Assembly: GCA_023441255.1 (NCBI GenBank)
Contig: JAEZPW010000104.1
Coordinates: 1 to 64,000, forward strand
Direction of reading: 5' to 3'
Source: Acidobacteriota bacterium
GTDB lineage: Bacteria > Acidobacteriota > Terriglobia > Terriglobales > Acidobacteriaceae
Length of the DNA: 64,000 bases
The notes under the pieces are model-generated. The model did no database searches. It saw nothing but the letters and a program-made list of their open reading frames with translations, and was not told the DNA's origin. Below are positions 8,410 to 18,302 of the stretch, piece by piece. The stretch's first letter is position 1. Each line of letters begins with the position of its first letter. A program made the translations under genes and the position numbers.

Positions 8410-10458
8410 TCAAATGCGTTTGAACGCGCGCTGAATGTCCTTAACAGAATAACGTAACACGACCGGGCGGCCGTGGGGACAACTCATGGGACATTCGGTG
8501 CGGGCCAACTCGCGGATGAGCCATTCCATTTTATCCGGAGTAAGCGGAGTGTTGATCTTGATGGCAGCGTGGCAGGCGATGGAGGCGGCGATCTCTCGAC
8601 GCATAGTCTCGAGATTCAGGGCCTGACGTTCGCGCTCGAACTGGTCCAGCAGTTCGTGGAGCATGCGTTCGATATCGGAGGCGTCAATGCCGGCGGGAGC
8701 AGTCTTGACCGCGATGGTGCGGGTTCCGAACGGTTCGACCTCGAATCCGTTGCGTTGCAGTTCGTCGCAGATGTCGGAAAAGACAGCGTGCTGGGCAGGG
8801 GTGAGTTCGACGACGAGCGGCATCAGCATCCGCTGGCTTTCGACGTGCTCGGCCTCGCGCTGGCGCAAGACTTTCTCGAACAAAACACGTTCGTGCGCGA
8901 CGTGCTGGTCGATGATCCAGAGTCCCTCTTCGTTGACGGCAAGAATAAAGGAATCGCGAACCTGGCCCAGGGGCTTCAGGGTGGCAAGCACGGGTGTCTC
9001 ATCGGCCCCATTCGCCGCGGGTTCCTGAGGTGCAAGGTCTGCACGGGGAGCGACGGGATTGGCAGGACGCAGTTCCCCGCCGAAAGTTTGGGGTGCAAAA
9101 CGTGCGACGGGAATGGCGGCGTTGGCTTCGATGGTGATCGCGTCATCGCCAAACCCAAGCCGCTCATTTATGGGCGGAGGTGAAGGCGGATGCAGCGCGA
9201 AATGGGCGTCTACCTCATTGACCAGTTCGCCGATGATGCCGGCCCGGGAAGCCATATTCTCGATCTGCTGCGACATGCGGGCGCCGGGTGTGAGGTGCTG
9301 CGAGGCCGTGGGTGAAGCGTGGATCTCGGACGTAAATTGCGGCACGGGGCGCGCCTTCATGAGGGCTGCGCGGACGGACTCGCGGACGAAGTCGTGAACG
9401 AACGACTGCTGGCGGAAGCGGACCTCGGTCTTCGAAGGGTGGACGTTGACGTCTACCTCGGTGAACGGCATTTCCAGAAACAGCAGCACGACAGGAAAAA
9501 CCGTGGGCGGAATGATGTTGCGGTATCCCTCGGTGAGCGCGTGAAGAATGAGGCGATCGCGGATGAGGCGACCATTGACGAAGATGAAGATGGAGTTGCG
9601 GTTAAGCTTCTGCACTTCAGGCTTTGACACGAAGCCGTGGGTGCGCAGCACGCCGGGGTTTTCGGCAGCGGCTTCGGCAATCGTGAGTTCGTCTTCGCCG
9701 TGGCGGATGCGCTCAGCCTCAAGGCGCGCGCGTACCCATGGGGGAGGCTGCGGAAGTCCGGTGTGATGCAGGGGCGTTTCAGCGGCCAACGGGATGAGCT
9801 GGTTGAGAGTTTCGCGGCCAAATACCTGGTAGATGCGCTCGCTGTGATCGCGAACCGGAGGAGCGACAAGCATGGCGTTGGTGGTGTTGTGCAGTTCGAA
9901 ATGCTTGTCGGGATGGGCGAGCGCGTAATGCGTGACGAGTGAGGCGATATGCGAAAGCTCGGTCGATTCGCTCTTAAGGAACTTCTTGCGTGCCGGAGTA
10001 TTGAAGAAAAGGTCTCGGATGGTGATGGACGTACCGAGAGGCAGGCCGGCTTCTTCAATTGTCAGAATCTTGCCTCCGGCGATCTCGATGACGGTGCCAG
10101 CAGGTTCTTCAGCGGCGCGGCTTTCAAGGCGGAGGCGAGAGACGGAGGCGATTGATGGCAGAGCTTCGCCACGGAAGCCGAGGGTCGCGATACTCAACAG
10201 GTCATCGGCGTTGGCCAGCTTCGACGTGGCATGCCGCTCGAAGGCGAGCATGGCGTCATCGCGCACCATACCGCAGCCATCATCGGTGATCTGAATCAGC
10301 TTCTTGCCACCGCCTTCGACGTTGACGCGAATACGGCGGGCACCCGCATCGAGCGAGTTCTCGAGAAGTTCCTTAATGACCGACGCGGGCCTCTCCACGA
10401 CCTCGCCAGCGGCGATCTTGTTGGCAACGTGCTCCGGAAGTACGTGAATGCGGGCCAT
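8410..10458 (-). CDS. mutL: DNA mismatch repair protein MutL
   Basis: This 682-residue GHKL ATPase links mismatch recognition by MutS to strand incision. The N-terminal ATPase has ELLENSLDAGA (catalytic Glu30, Mg-binding Asn34), DDGCGM, RHATSK and GFRGEAL. The C-terminal dimerisation domain carries DQHVAHERVLFE, a close variant of the DQHA(x)2E(x)4E endonuclease motif, plus ACHAAIK and CPHGRP. This is therefore the nicking type of MutL, as expected in bacteria without MutH. The start ATG at 10458 gives the canonical MARIHVLPEHVANKIAAGEVVERPA. mutS is not in the window. It is the first gene of the operon, divergent from the GH43 gene. Confidence 0.97.
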   Translation of the reverse strand: MARIHVLPEHVANKIAAGEVVERPASVIKELLENSLDAGARRIRVNVEGGGKKLIQITDDGCGMVRDDAMLAFERHATSKLANADDLLSIATLGFRGEALPSIASVSRLRLESRAAEEPAGTVIEIAGGKILTIEEAGLPLGTSITIRDLFFNTPARKKFLKSESTELSHIASLVTHYALAHPDKHFELHNTTNAMLVAPPVRDHSERIYQVFGRETLNQLIPLAAETPLHHTGLPQPPPWVRARLEAERIRHGEDELTIAEAAAENPGVLRTHGFVSKPEVQKLNRNSIFIFVNGRLIRDRLILHALTEGYRNIIPPTVFPVVLLFLEMPFTEVDVNVHPSKTEVRFRQQSFVHDFVRESVRAALMKARPVPQFTSEIHASPTASQHLTPGARMSQQIENMASRAGIIGELVNEVDAHFALHPPSPPPINERLGFGDDAITIEANAAIPVARFAPQTFGGELRPANPVAPRADLAPQEPAANGADETPVLATLKPLGQVRDSFILAVNEEGLWIIDQHVAHERVLFEKVLRQREAEHVESQRMLMPLVVELTPAQHAVFSDICDELQRNGFEVEPFGTRTIAVKTAPAGIDASDIERMLHELLDQFERERQALNLETMRREIAASIACHAAIKINTPLTPDKMEWLIRELARTECPMSCPHGRPVVLRYSVKDIQRAFKRI

Positions 10459-10676
10459 AGGTGAAGTACTCAGCCGCAGGTAGCCGGCTGATTCGCCGAC
10501 TATCGATCAACCGTTCATAAAAGTAAACGGCTGGACGGATGGAGGCAAATGGTATTGAGACGACCCAGCCTTCGTTCCGGAAAGGATGGGCACTCCGCCG
10601 AGTCAAACAAATTGCTGTTCTGAAGACTGGTTGCTCTTTAACATGTGTGACAAACACCATTAAGAGAGCACCACTG

Positions 10677-12209
10677 ATGCGCATAACACGGAGAGATTTT
10701 TGTCGGACGACGGTAGGAACGGGCCTGGCACTCGGCGTAGGCACTTTTAATGCTCCTTACATTTCTTCGGTTGCGCACGCAGCGAACACCGCGACCTACG
10801 TGAATCCCGTGCTCGGCGGAGATCATCCGGACGCCGGCGCTATCCGGGTGGGAGACGACTTCTATTTGACGCACTCGTCATTCGAATACGCTCCCGGCCT
10901 GCAAATCTGGCACTCCAAGGACCTCGTGAACTGGGATCTCGCAGGCGCGGCACTAAGAAAGTACTACGGCGCAATATGGGCTCCGTATCTGTGCGAACAT
11001 GAAGGACACTTCTATATTTACTTCCCCTGCAACAACGAGCTGCATGTTGTCCACGCGAGTCACCCTATAGGCCCCTGGAGCGAACCGGTCAACCTGAAGA
11101 TAAACGCAATCGATCCAGCCCACATCGCGGCCAATGGACACCGCTATCTGCACTACAACGGCGGTTACATGGTCGAGCTCGGCGCTGATGGGTTATCGGT
11201 GAAATCGCCCGCGCGAAAGGTGTTCCAGCCCTGGCAGATTCCGGGCACCTATCGGGTGGAATGCGAGTGCCTTGAAGCACCGAAGATATTCAAGCGTGGA
11301 GACTACTTTTATCTGACGATTGCGGAGGGCGGGACAGGCGGGCCGTCGACCAGCCACATGGTGGTTTCGGCACGAAGCAGGAATCCCGACGGACCGTGGG
11401 AGTATTCGCCATTCAACCCAGTCGTTCATAGCCAGTCGAGAATGGATCGATGGATGTCACTTGGCCACGGACGCCTCGTCGAAGCAAAAGACGGCAGCTG
11501 GTGGATGACCCTCCACAGCTACGAGAACGGCTACCGCGCACTGGGGCGCCAGATGCTACTTCTTCCGGTCGAGTGGACCAATGATGGATGGTTCCGCCTG
11601 CCAGCGGGCGTTTCGCCAGAGCAGCCGATCACGATGATGGCATCGGGCGCTGGGCAAAAACCGCAAGCCAGCCTAAGCGACGATTTCACCTCACGGGAAC
11701 TTGGCCTGCAGTGGCAGTTTTGGCGTGAGTTCGACAGGTCGCGATTCCAGACAGGCGATGGTCGCCTGGTGCTCGCGGCGAAGGGCAAGTCGTTGGCAGA
11801 TACTTCCGTGCTCAGCTGCGTTACGGGAGGTCACGCATACACCATAGAAGTCGATGTGGAATGTGAGCCGGGCTGCGAAGCTGGGTTGCTGCTCTATTAC
11901 AGCTCGGAGCACGCATGCGGAATTCAAATGGGGCCGAACGGAATCGCCGTTCGACTGGCGAACGGCTATACGCCGGAGATTGGCGTTAGGGCGACGCGCG
12001 CGACCCTTCGGATCGTCAACGACCGGCAGGAAGTCGATTTCTACTACCGTTTGCCGGGACAAGAGTGGAAGCGAACGCGGGAGTCCGCCGAGGTCGCCGG
12101 TTTGAATCACAACGTACTTGGCGGGTTCCTCGATCTTCGCCCGGCGATTTACGCCTGCGGCTCCGGCTCGGCAACCTTTCGTTCTTTCCGGCACACTGTT
12201 GGGTCATAA
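10677..12209 (+). CDS. Tat-exported glycoside hydrolase family 43 enzyme
   Basis: This 510-residue protein is predicted to hydrolyse arabino- or xylo-type oligosaccharides outside the cytoplasm. The twin-arginine signal MRITRRDF (Arg5-Arg6) precedes a hydrophobic stretch and an AHA cleavage site near residue 35, which supports ATG 10677 over the upstream in-frame start at 10539. The five-bladed propeller shows the three expected acids: Asp52 (HPDAGAI, base), Asp146 (NAIDPAH) and Glu200 (LEAPKI, acid). From about residue 320 a concanavalin-like C-terminal module (DDFTSRELGLQWQFW...) matches the beta-xylosidase C-terminal domain. Export by Tat implies folding before export. It is divergent from mutL, and no other sugar genes are adjacent. 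Confidence 0.9.
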   Translation: MRITRRDFCRTTVGTGLALGVGTFNAPYISSVAHAANTATYVNPVLGGDHPDAGAIRVGDDFYLTHSSFEYAPGLQIWHSKDLVNWDLAGAALRKYYGAIWAPYLCEHEGHFYIYFPCNNELHVVHASHPIGPWSEPVNLKINAIDPAHIAANGHRYLHYNGGYMVELGADGLSVKSPARKVFQPWQIPGTYRVECECLEAPKIFKRGDYFYLTIAEGGTGGPSTSHMVVSARSRNPDGPWEYSPFNPVVHSQSRMDRWMSLGHGRLVEAKDGSWWMTLHSYENGYRALGRQMLLLPVEWTNDGWFRLPAGVSPEQPITMMASGAGQKPQASLSDDFTSRELGLQWQFWREFDRSRFQTGDGRLVLAAKGKSLADTSVLSCVTGGHAYTIEVDVECEPGCEAGLLLYYSSEHACGIQMGPNGIAVRLANGYTPEIGVRATRATLRIVNDRQEVDFYYRLPGQEWKRTRESAEVAGLNHNVLGGFLDLRPAIYACGSGSATFRSFRHTVGS

Positions 12210-12420
12210 CCGCTTCGGCGTTGATCAGCCGGTCCTGCCCATTGCTGCGCCAACTCAGGCAAGGGATGGCTTTCCTCGTTAGGGGAGTGGCGGTCCCGAC
12301 GCGTGAAAGTTGCCGGTGTAAGCTGCACGGCTTTGGTATTCAGGACGGAAAACGCCCGCTCGGAACAACCCTCTCCAGCAGCAAAAGACTCCAAGCGTTG
12401 TGAATCCACACAGGACATCG

Positions 12421-14133
12421 ATGATGCTGACCAGAATCATTTCAGGCCTGCTATTTGCGAGCGTTCTGCTGTTCATCGCCTGCGGCGGGGTCGGAAAAAG
12501 CAGCTCTGACCCATTGAGCCCGACCGGCGGCGGTGGAAACCATTCTACGAGTTTAACGGGCGTGCTCATGTGGAAGGGAGATGGTTCCGGGGCCGGGTTG
12601 TACGGGAACGAGACAACGCTGACGCCGCAAAACGTTGCCGGCGGAGGCTTCGGCAAGAAGGCTGAGTTCCCGGCGGACGGCCTCATCATGGGCCAGCCAC
12701 TCTATGTCTCAAACCTGAATATGGGGGCCAGTGGCACTCACAACGTGGTGATCGTGGTGACCGAGCACGATAGCGCATATGCGTTTGATTCGGATTCAAC
12801 TTCGCAGACGCCGCTCTGGGAGAGGCACTACACAGACGCAACAGCGACGCCCTACCCTGACAACATCGGAGGACGAACGACACTGGGCGGGGAAATAGGC
12901 ATTACGGGAACACCGGTGATCGACCGCGCGACGGGTGCGATGTACTTCGTTACGATGTTGCAGCGGAACGGAAAGGCCGAACAGTGGCTGCGCTCGATCG
13001 ACATCAGGACCGGGCAGGACTACGGGGCAGGAAGCGTCATCATCCAGGCATCGATTCCGGGCGATGGAGTGGGCAGTGCGAACGGTCAGATCCCTTTTGA
13101 TCCCTCGATCCAGAACCAGCGGGCCGGCTTGACCATATTGGGTGGCTCGGTAGTGATTGCGTGGGGATCGTTCTCAGACCAAGGCGTTTACCACGGCTGG
13201 GTGATGGCGTATGACGCGAAGACACTGCAGCAGCAAGCCGTATTCAATTCAACCACGCAGTACCAGGCTGTCGATTCGGCGTACGGCCCGGCGGATCATG
13301 GTGGCGGCGGCGCGTTCTGGCAGTCGGGGGCGGCGCCGTCTGTAGACTCCGCGGGAAACATATACGTTGTAGCTGCCGATGGAAGTTTCAATGCCGATCA
13401 GGGTGGCACCAACTTCGGCGATACCGTGCTGAAACTGCGGCTCGCGGGCAACTCATTCAGCGTGGTGGACTGGTTCACGCCCTCGAATCAGGCGTGCGTG
13501 AATCCGGCAGACATAGAGATCGGGTCGGGCGGCGTGGCACTGCTGCCGGATTCGGCGTCGCCGGGCAAGAAAATCGCCGCAGTCATCAACAAAGAAGGAC
13601 GCCTGTACCTGCTGGACACGAACAACCTGGGCCATTACAACGCAGCAGGCGATACGCAGATTCCGCAGCAGTTCCTGGTGGGGAATCAAGCCTGCTTTGA
13701 GGGAATGGGCGAAGCGCATGCGGAGGGAACGGACTGGCAACGGCTTTATGGCAATGCGTCGTATTGGAACGGGAACCTGTACCTTGGCGCGGCAAACAGC
13801 ACGTTGCGGCAATATCAGTTCCAGAATGGCGTCCTGAACACGACGCCGGTCGCACAGGCAGGCCCGGTATTCAGCATACGAGGCGCGAATACCGTGGTCT
13901 CGGCGAACGGAAACCAGAATGCGATAGTCTGGGTTTACGAAAAGAGCAGCAACGGAGGCAGGGCGATCCTGCACGCGCACGACGCAAATAACGTCTCGAA
14001 TGAACTATGGAACAGTGACATGCACCCAGGGGATGGCATGGGCGTAGGTGCCGGTTTCGGCACTCCGATCGTCGCTGACGGCAAGGTGATAACTGCATAC
14101 CACACGGCTGTAGTGGTATACGGCATGCGATAA
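12421..14133 (+). CDS. Beta-propeller (PQQ-like) lipoprotein
   Basis: This 570-residue secreted lipoprotein has a lipobox FIAC with Cys21 as the lipidation site. ATG 12421 follows AGGACA at 12411-12416. Repeated strand patterns such as GTPVIDRATGAMYFVT, GHYNAAGDTQIPQQF and GWVMAYDAKTLQQQA resemble PQQ/quinoprotein-alcohol-dehydrogenase-like propeller blades. The catalytic Asp and the paired cysteines of true PQQ dehydrogenases are not seen, so it is probably a structural or binding propeller, not an enzyme. The proteins are common in Acidobacteriota genomes without a known role. It is convergent with aspS, with a palindromic repeat between them. Confidence 0.75.
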   Translation: MMLTRIISGLLFASVLLFIACGGVGKSSSDPLSPTGGGGNHSTSLTGVLMWKGDGSGAGLYGNETTLTPQNVAGGGFGKKAEFPADGLIMGQPLYVSNLNMGASGTHNVVIVVTEHDSAYAFDSDSTSQTPLWERHYTDATATPYPDNIGGRTTLGGEIGITGTPVIDRATGAMYFVTMLQRNGKAEQWLRSIDIRTGQDYGAGSVIIQASIPGDGVGSANGQIPFDPSIQNQRAGLTILGGSVVIAWGSFSDQGVYHGWVMAYDAKTLQQQAVFNSTTQYQAVDSAYGPADHGGGGAFWQSGAAPSVDSAGNIYVVAADGSFNADQGGTNFGDTVLKLRLAGNSFSVVDWFTPSNQACVNPADIEIGSGGVALLPDSASPGKKIAAVINKEGRLYLLDTNNLGHYNAAGDTQIPQQFLVGNQACFEGMGEAHAEGTDWQRLYGNASYWNGNLYLGAANSTLRQYQFQNGVLNTTPVAQAGPVFSIRGANTVVSANGNQNAIVWVYEKSSNGGRAILHAHDANNVSNELWNSDMHPGDGMGVGAGFGTPIVADGKVITAYHTAVVVYGMR

Positions 14134-14164
14134 CGCAGTGGGTGACAGTTCTGTTCGGCGCAGC

Positions 14165-14188
14165 GGGACGGGGCACAGCCCCGTCCCC
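14165..14188. repeat. GACGGGGCACAGCCCCGTC palindrome, copy 2
   Basis: This copy lies between the convergent propeller-lipoprotein gene and aspS, only 31 bp after the former's stop. It has the full GGGACGGGG / CCCCGTCCC arms and could serve as a bidirectional terminator stem, although no T-run follows. Confidence 0.85.
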
Positions 14189-14213
14189 ATCACGCGAGAG
14201 ACCCACGGGGCAG

Positions 14214-16076
14214 TTACGGCTTCGGGACGGTAATGCCCAGTTCTTTTAATTGACTCTCGGCCACGGGTGTTGGCGCGTCGCACATGAGGTCCTTCGCGGC
14301 GGCCGTCTTCGGGAACGGGATGACCTCGCGAAGAGAATCGGCTCCGGCGATAATCATGACCATGCGGTCGAGACCGAGGGCAATTCCGCCGTGCGGAGGC
14401 GTACCGTACTTGAGGGCTTCGAGAAAGAAGCCGAAACGCCGCTGCTGCTCGTCGTCATTCATGCCGAGAGCTTCGAATATTTTCGACTGGATATCCTGGC
14501 GATGAATACGGATGGAGCCTGAGCCGAGTTCGGTGCCGTTCAATACGACGTCGTAGGCGAGGGCGCGGACATCACGCAAGGCGGAGTTCGGGTCCTTGGC
14601 GGCAGCGAGACCGGACGAGAGCTTTTCCATGTCACGCTCGTGGGGTGATGTGAACGGGTGATGGGCGGCCGCCCAGCGCTGGTCCTGTTCGTCCCACTCG
14701 AACATCGGGAAATCGGTGACCCAGAGGAAGCGGAAGTCGCCTTGCTTGAAGCAGCCGTGGCGCTCGGCGAACTTCTGGCCGAGGGCGACCCGAAGCAGAC
14801 CGGCCGACGTGTATACATTGACGTCGTGCAGTTTGACGATGGGCTTGGGCTGCACGGACTCGCCGGCTTCGACCGGGTGATCGGTAGTAACGTGCTGCGG
14901 CCCCGCAACCAACACAAGGAGGTCGCCTTCCTGCGACTCCGCTCGCGCTTTAATCTTCGCCGTGACCTCGGGGAAGGCTTTCTCGAGGCGTTTCCAGTCC
15001 TCGAAAAGCTTGGCGCCATTGGATTTGAACAGGGTCTTGATCTCGTCGCGTTCCTTGCGCGAAAGCTCGCCGATCCTCGGAATCCGGACCAGCATGATGG
15101 GCATGTTGGGATCGATCTTGAGGCTGTCACAGATTTCAGGCGAGAACTCGCCGCGAACGTCGGTCATGGCAGGCAGACGAAGGTCGGGCTTGTCACTGCC
15201 ATAGAGGCGCATGGCCTGGTCGTAGGTCATCTGCGGAAACGGCGTTTGCAAGTTATGGCCCGCGACTTTAAAGGCGGCGGTCAGGAAGCCCTCAACGGTG
15301 TCGAAGATGGTTTCCTGCTGCGGGAACGACATCTCAAGGTCGATCTGGGTGAACTCGGGCTGACGGTCGGCGCGCAGATCTTCGTCGCGGAAGCAGCGGA
15401 CAATCTGGAAATACTTGTCGAAGCCGCTGATCATGAGGATCTGCTTGAAGAGCTGTGGCGACTGCGGCAGAGCGTAAAACGAGCCGATGTGGACGCGGCT
15501 GGGGACGAGATAGTCGCGCGCGCCTTCCGGCGTGGAACGGGTCATGAAAGGCGTTTCGATCTCAAGGAAGCCCTGCGAAGCGAGGTACGCCCGGATGGCC
15601 AGAGCGATGCCATGGCGCAGGATGAGGTTCTTCTGCATTTCCGGCCGCCGCAAGTCGATGTAGCGGTACTGGAGGCGCATTTCCTCGTAGGGCAGAACGT
15701 TGTCGGCCGGGGTGAAGGGCAGTTGCTTCGAGTCGTTGAGGATCTTGAGTTCGGCAGCAACGACTTCGATCTCGCCGGTCGGAATGTTTTTGTTGACGGT
15801 CTTGTCGTCGCGCTTCTTTACAGTGCCGGTCACAGCGACCACGTACTCGTTGCGCAGGGTTTCGGCCTTCTGGTGGACTTCGGGAACATCGCTGTCGAAA
15901 ACAACCTGGGTGATACCGGAGCGGTCGCGGATGTCAATGAAGATGAGGGAGCCAAGGTCTCGGCGACGGTTGACCCATCCCATGAGCGTGACAGTCTCGC
16001 CGGCGTTGGAGGCGCGGAGTTCACCGCAGGTATGCGTACGTTGAAGATCACCTAGAAAGTCGAGCACGATAGACAC
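14214..16076 (-). CDS. aspS: Aspartyl-tRNA synthetase
   Basis: This 620-residue class II synthetase charges tRNA-Asp (and perhaps tRNA-Asn). The N-terminal OB-fold anticodon domain is clear (LMGWVNRRRDLGSLIFIDIRD). The class II motifs follow, including RCFRDEDLRADRQPEFTQIDLEMSF. The bacterial GAD insertion covers about residues 300-430. Motif 3, GIALGLDRMVMIIAGADSLREVIPFPKT, is near the C-terminus. Length is slightly above the usual 590. It lies upstream of hisS in transcription terms only by proximity: hisS lies 130 bp to the right on the same strand and would be read first, with a palindromic repeat between them. Confidence 0.97.
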   Translation of the reverse strand: MSIVLDFLGDLQRTHTCGELRASNAGETVTLMGWVNRRRDLGSLIFIDIRDRSGITQVVFDSDVPEVHQKAETLRNEYVVAVTGTVKKRDDKTVNKNIPTGEIEVVAAELKILNDSKQLPFTPADNVLPYEEMRLQYRYIDLRRPEMQKNLILRHGIALAIRAYLASQGFLEIETPFMTRSTPEGARDYLVPSRVHIGSFYALPQSPQLFKQILMISGFDKYFQIVRCFRDEDLRADRQPEFTQIDLEMSFPQQETIFDTVEGFLTAAFKVAGHNLQTPFPQMTYDQAMRLYGSDKPDLRLPAMTDVRGEFSPEICDSLKIDPNMPIMLVRIPRIGELSRKERDEIKTLFKSNGAKLFEDWKRLEKAFPEVTAKIKARAESQEGDLLVLVAGPQHVTTDHPVEAGESVQPKPIVKLHDVNVYTSAGLLRVALGQKFAERHGCFKQGDFRFLWVTDFPMFEWDEQDQRWAAAHHPFTSPHERDMEKLSSGLAAAKDPNSALRDVRALAYDVVLNGTELGSGSIRIHRQDIQSKIFEALGMNDDEQQRRFGFFLEALKYGTPPHGGIALGLDRMVMIIAGADSLREVIPFPKTAAAKDLMCDAPTPVAESQLKELGITVPKP

Positions 16077-16176
16077 TTCCTCGCGTGAGTATCAAAGACT
16101 CTAGTTTCGAGGGTAGCGGCGAAAATTGCAAACAAGAGTGGAGTCTAGCTGCGATTCTCGAAACGGCCAGCGAAGA

Positions 16177-16199
16177 GGACGGGGCACAGCCCCGTCACC
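16177..16199. repeat. GACGGGGCACAGCCCCGTC palindrome, copy 3
   Basis: Arms GGACGGGG / CCCCGTCACC sit in the hisS-aspS spacer, 8 bp from the hisS stop codon. The outer pair is GT mismatched relative to copy 1. Confidence 0.8.
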
Positions 16200-16206
16200 A
16201 CACGAA

Positions 16207-17505
16207 CTACGAGTTTCCGTTGCGCCCTGCCGGGCGGATGCTATCAGCCAGAGCAGCGCGTGCGACCTTGACCTGTTCACCAGTTGCCAGGTTCTTGAGA
16301 GCGAATTCGCCGGACTGAATCTCGTTCTCGCCCACGATGATGGCAAAGCGCGCGGCGAGTTTGCTGGCGGTTTCGAGCGACTTCTTGAGGCGAAAGTTCT
16401 CGTCGCCAAGCTCGACGATGATGCCGTCCTGACGAAGCTCACGGGCGAGCCGGGCAGACTCTGCGTTCATACCCGCACCAAGGGGTGCTATGTAGGCGTC
16501 GGGGATCTCTGCCGCAGCGCCAGCGGTCTCCTGGAGGGCGAGGACCATGCGGTCTTCCCCGATTGCGAAACCGATGCCGGGAGCCTTCGGTCCGCCGATT
16601 GCTTCCGAAAGGCCGTCGTAGCGTCCACCTCCTAGCAACGCGTTTTGCGCGCCGAGCGCTCCGTGTGTGAACTCGAACGCTGTGCGAGTGTAATAGTCGA
16701 GTCCGCGGACGAGGCGGGGGTTGATGGTGAACGGCACGCCACAGGCGGTCAGAATCCGCTGTACTTCGGCGAAGTGCTGGCGGCAACCCTCGTCGAGGTA
16801 GTCGGCGACTTTGGGCAGGCTCTCGATGATGGGCTGGTCCTCGGGAACCTTGCAGTCGAGGACACGGAGAGGGTTGGTCTCTGCGCGCCGCTGGCAGTCA
16901 AAGCACATCTTGTGTTTTACGCCCTGAAGAGCATCGCGCAAAGCCTGGTTGTAACGGGCTCGATCTTCGGCGCAGCCAACGGAGTTCAAATGCAGGGTCC
17001 AGTTCTGGATGCCGAGGCGGTCGAGCAACGTGGCAAGCATCTCGAGGACTTCAGCGTCGCGCGCGGGTGACTCGCTGCCTGCGGCAGGCGGACCAATGAT
17101 CTCGGCGCCAATCTGGTAGAACTGGCGATAGCGTCCCTTCTGAGGACGCTCGCGGCGGAACTGGGGGCCCATGTAGTAAAGCTTCTGCACGCCTGGACGT
17201 TCCCAAAGCTTGTGCTCGATATAAGCGCGGACCACGCCGGCGGTATTCTCAGGACGGAGCGTGAGGGACTGGCCGCGGTCGGATTCAGCCCGGCCACGGT
17301 CTTCCCACGTATACATTTCTTTGGAAACGATGTCCGTCTCTTCGCCCACGCCGCGAGCGAACAGTTCGGTGCTCTCGAAGATGGGTGTGCGGATCTCCTG
17401 GAAGTTGTAGGTGCGGAACACCTCACGCGCGATCTTCTCGACGTAATTCCACAGTGCCGTTTCCGGCGGAAGCAGGTCTCTCGTACCTCGGACAGCCTTG
17501 ATCAT
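16207..17505 (-). CDS. hisS: Histidyl-tRNA synthetase
   Basis: This 432-residue class II synthetase charges tRNA-His. It begins with MIKAVRGTRDLLPPE, the normal HisRS N-terminus. It carries motif 2 (GPQFRRERPQKGRYRQFYQIGAE), the histidine-A motif RGLDYYTRTAFE, motif 3 (GGGRYDGLSEAIGGPKAPGIGFAIG), and a C-terminal anticodon-binding Rossmann-like domain (about 340-420). Length is standard. It probably forms a transcription unit with aspS downstream, and the gamma-carbonic anhydrase gene lies upstream on the same strand. Confidence 0.97.
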   Translation of the reverse strand: MIKAVRGTRDLLPPETALWNYVEKIAREVFRTYNFQEIRTPIFESTELFARGVGEETDIVSKEMYTWEDRGRAESDRGQSLTLRPENTAGVVRAYIEHKLWERPGVQKLYYMGPQFRRERPQKGRYRQFYQIGAEIIGPPAAGSESPARDAEVLEMLATLLDRLGIQNWTLHLNSVGCAEDRARYNQALRDALQGVKHKMCFDCQRRAETNPLRVLDCKVPEDQPIIESLPKVADYLDEGCRQHFAEVQRILTACGVPFTINPRLVRGLDYYTRTAFEFTHGALGAQNALLGGGRYDGLSEAIGGPKAPGIGFAIGEDRMVLALQETAGAAAEIPDAYIAPLGAGMNAESARLARELRQDGIIVELGDENFRLKKSLETASKLAARFAIIVGENEIQSGEFALKNLATGEQVKVARAALADSIRPAGRNGNS

Positions 17506-17542
17506 GGATAGAAGCCAGCGGTCAGCCGTGAGCTGTCAGCCG

Positions 17543-18061
17543 TCAGATCCTTTCGTTCAGATACGTTTCCTTGTAGTCCAAGTAATTCTTCGCGTAGCGC
17601 AGGATCATTTCCTGCGTTTGCTCGTCGTCGATCTTCTTGCGGAATTTGCCCGGGACACCGGCCCAGAGTGAATTCGGCTCGACGATTGTTCCCTCGGGGA
17701 TAACGCTTCCGGCGGCAATGATAGAACCCGCCCCGATGTGAGCACCATTAAGTATGACAGCACCCATGCCGATGAGGCAGCGGTGTTCCACGACGCAGCC
17801 GTGCAGAGTGACCGAATGGCCGACGGTGACCCAGTCGCCGACAACGACCGGCCACTTGTTGAGCATGCCGTGCAAGACGCTAAGGTCCTGAATGTTGGAA
17901 TTCGCGCCGACACGGATGTAGTGCACGTCTCCACGCAGAACGGCATTCATCCAGATGCTGGCGTTCTCGCCCAATGTGACGTCGCCGATCAACTGAGCCG
18001 ACTGGTCGACATAAGCGGAAAGGGGGACTTGCGGATATTTTCCTTTGTAGCCTCGGATCAT
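17543..18061 (-). CDS. Gamma-carbonic anhydrase family protein
   Basis: This is a 172-residue left-handed parallel beta-helix protein of the YrdA/PaaY/CaiE group, which may hydrate CO2 or bind a metal without known activity. Hexapeptide repeats run from ASIWMNAVLRGDV to GTIVEPNSLWAGVPGKF. Candidate zinc ligands are the histidines in LSVLHG, TVGHSV and TLHGC. The frame is open upstream to 18304, but ATG 18061 begins the conserved MIRGYKGKYPQVPLSAYVDQSAQ. The C-terminal helix is normal. The 38-bp spacer to hisS contains the short direct repeat GTCAGCCGT. Confidence 0.88.
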   Translation of the reverse strand: MIRGYKGKYPQVPLSAYVDQSAQLIGDVTLGENASIWMNAVLRGDVHYIRVGANSNIQDLSVLHGMLNKWPVVVGDWVTVGHSVTLHGCVVEHRCLIGMGAVILNGAHIGAGSIIAAGSVIPEGTIVEPNSLWAGVPGKFRKKIDDEQTQEMILRYAKNYLDYKETYLNERI

Positions 18062-18248
18062 GGTCGTGCCGTACGCCTCGCCGTATTGCGTCAATAGCTG
18101 TGGGCGGAAGAACGAACATAACACGCCGGAATAGACCCGGCAAAACAGGCCTGGAGGCGATTGTTCTGATTTTGTAAATCTTCGCGGCCTCATGTTGCAG
18201 CAGAAGCGGCAGGGGCTAGAGTGCCCTTCATCAGCGCCACATGGAATT

Positions 18249-18279
18249 CCCCACGTTAGCTTCGCGAACGTGGGGCACC
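18249..18279. repeat. Hairpin repeat in the leader of the second TonB receptor
   Basis: Perfect arms CCCCACGTT and AACGTGGGG enclose AGCTTCGCG, followed by CACC. It ends 23 bp before the receptor ATG at 18303, so in the mRNA the hairpin would lie in the 5' leader close to the ribosome-binding region. Confidence 0.8.
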
Positions 18280-18302
18280 AAGACTGAAAGGGCACGACGC
18301 AC

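Noticed and set aside
14658..16055. Plus-strand frame of 465 residues opposite aspS
   Set aside because: aspS on the other strand is complete and conserved; this frame has the Val/Asp/His-rich composition typical of antisense to GC-rich genes.
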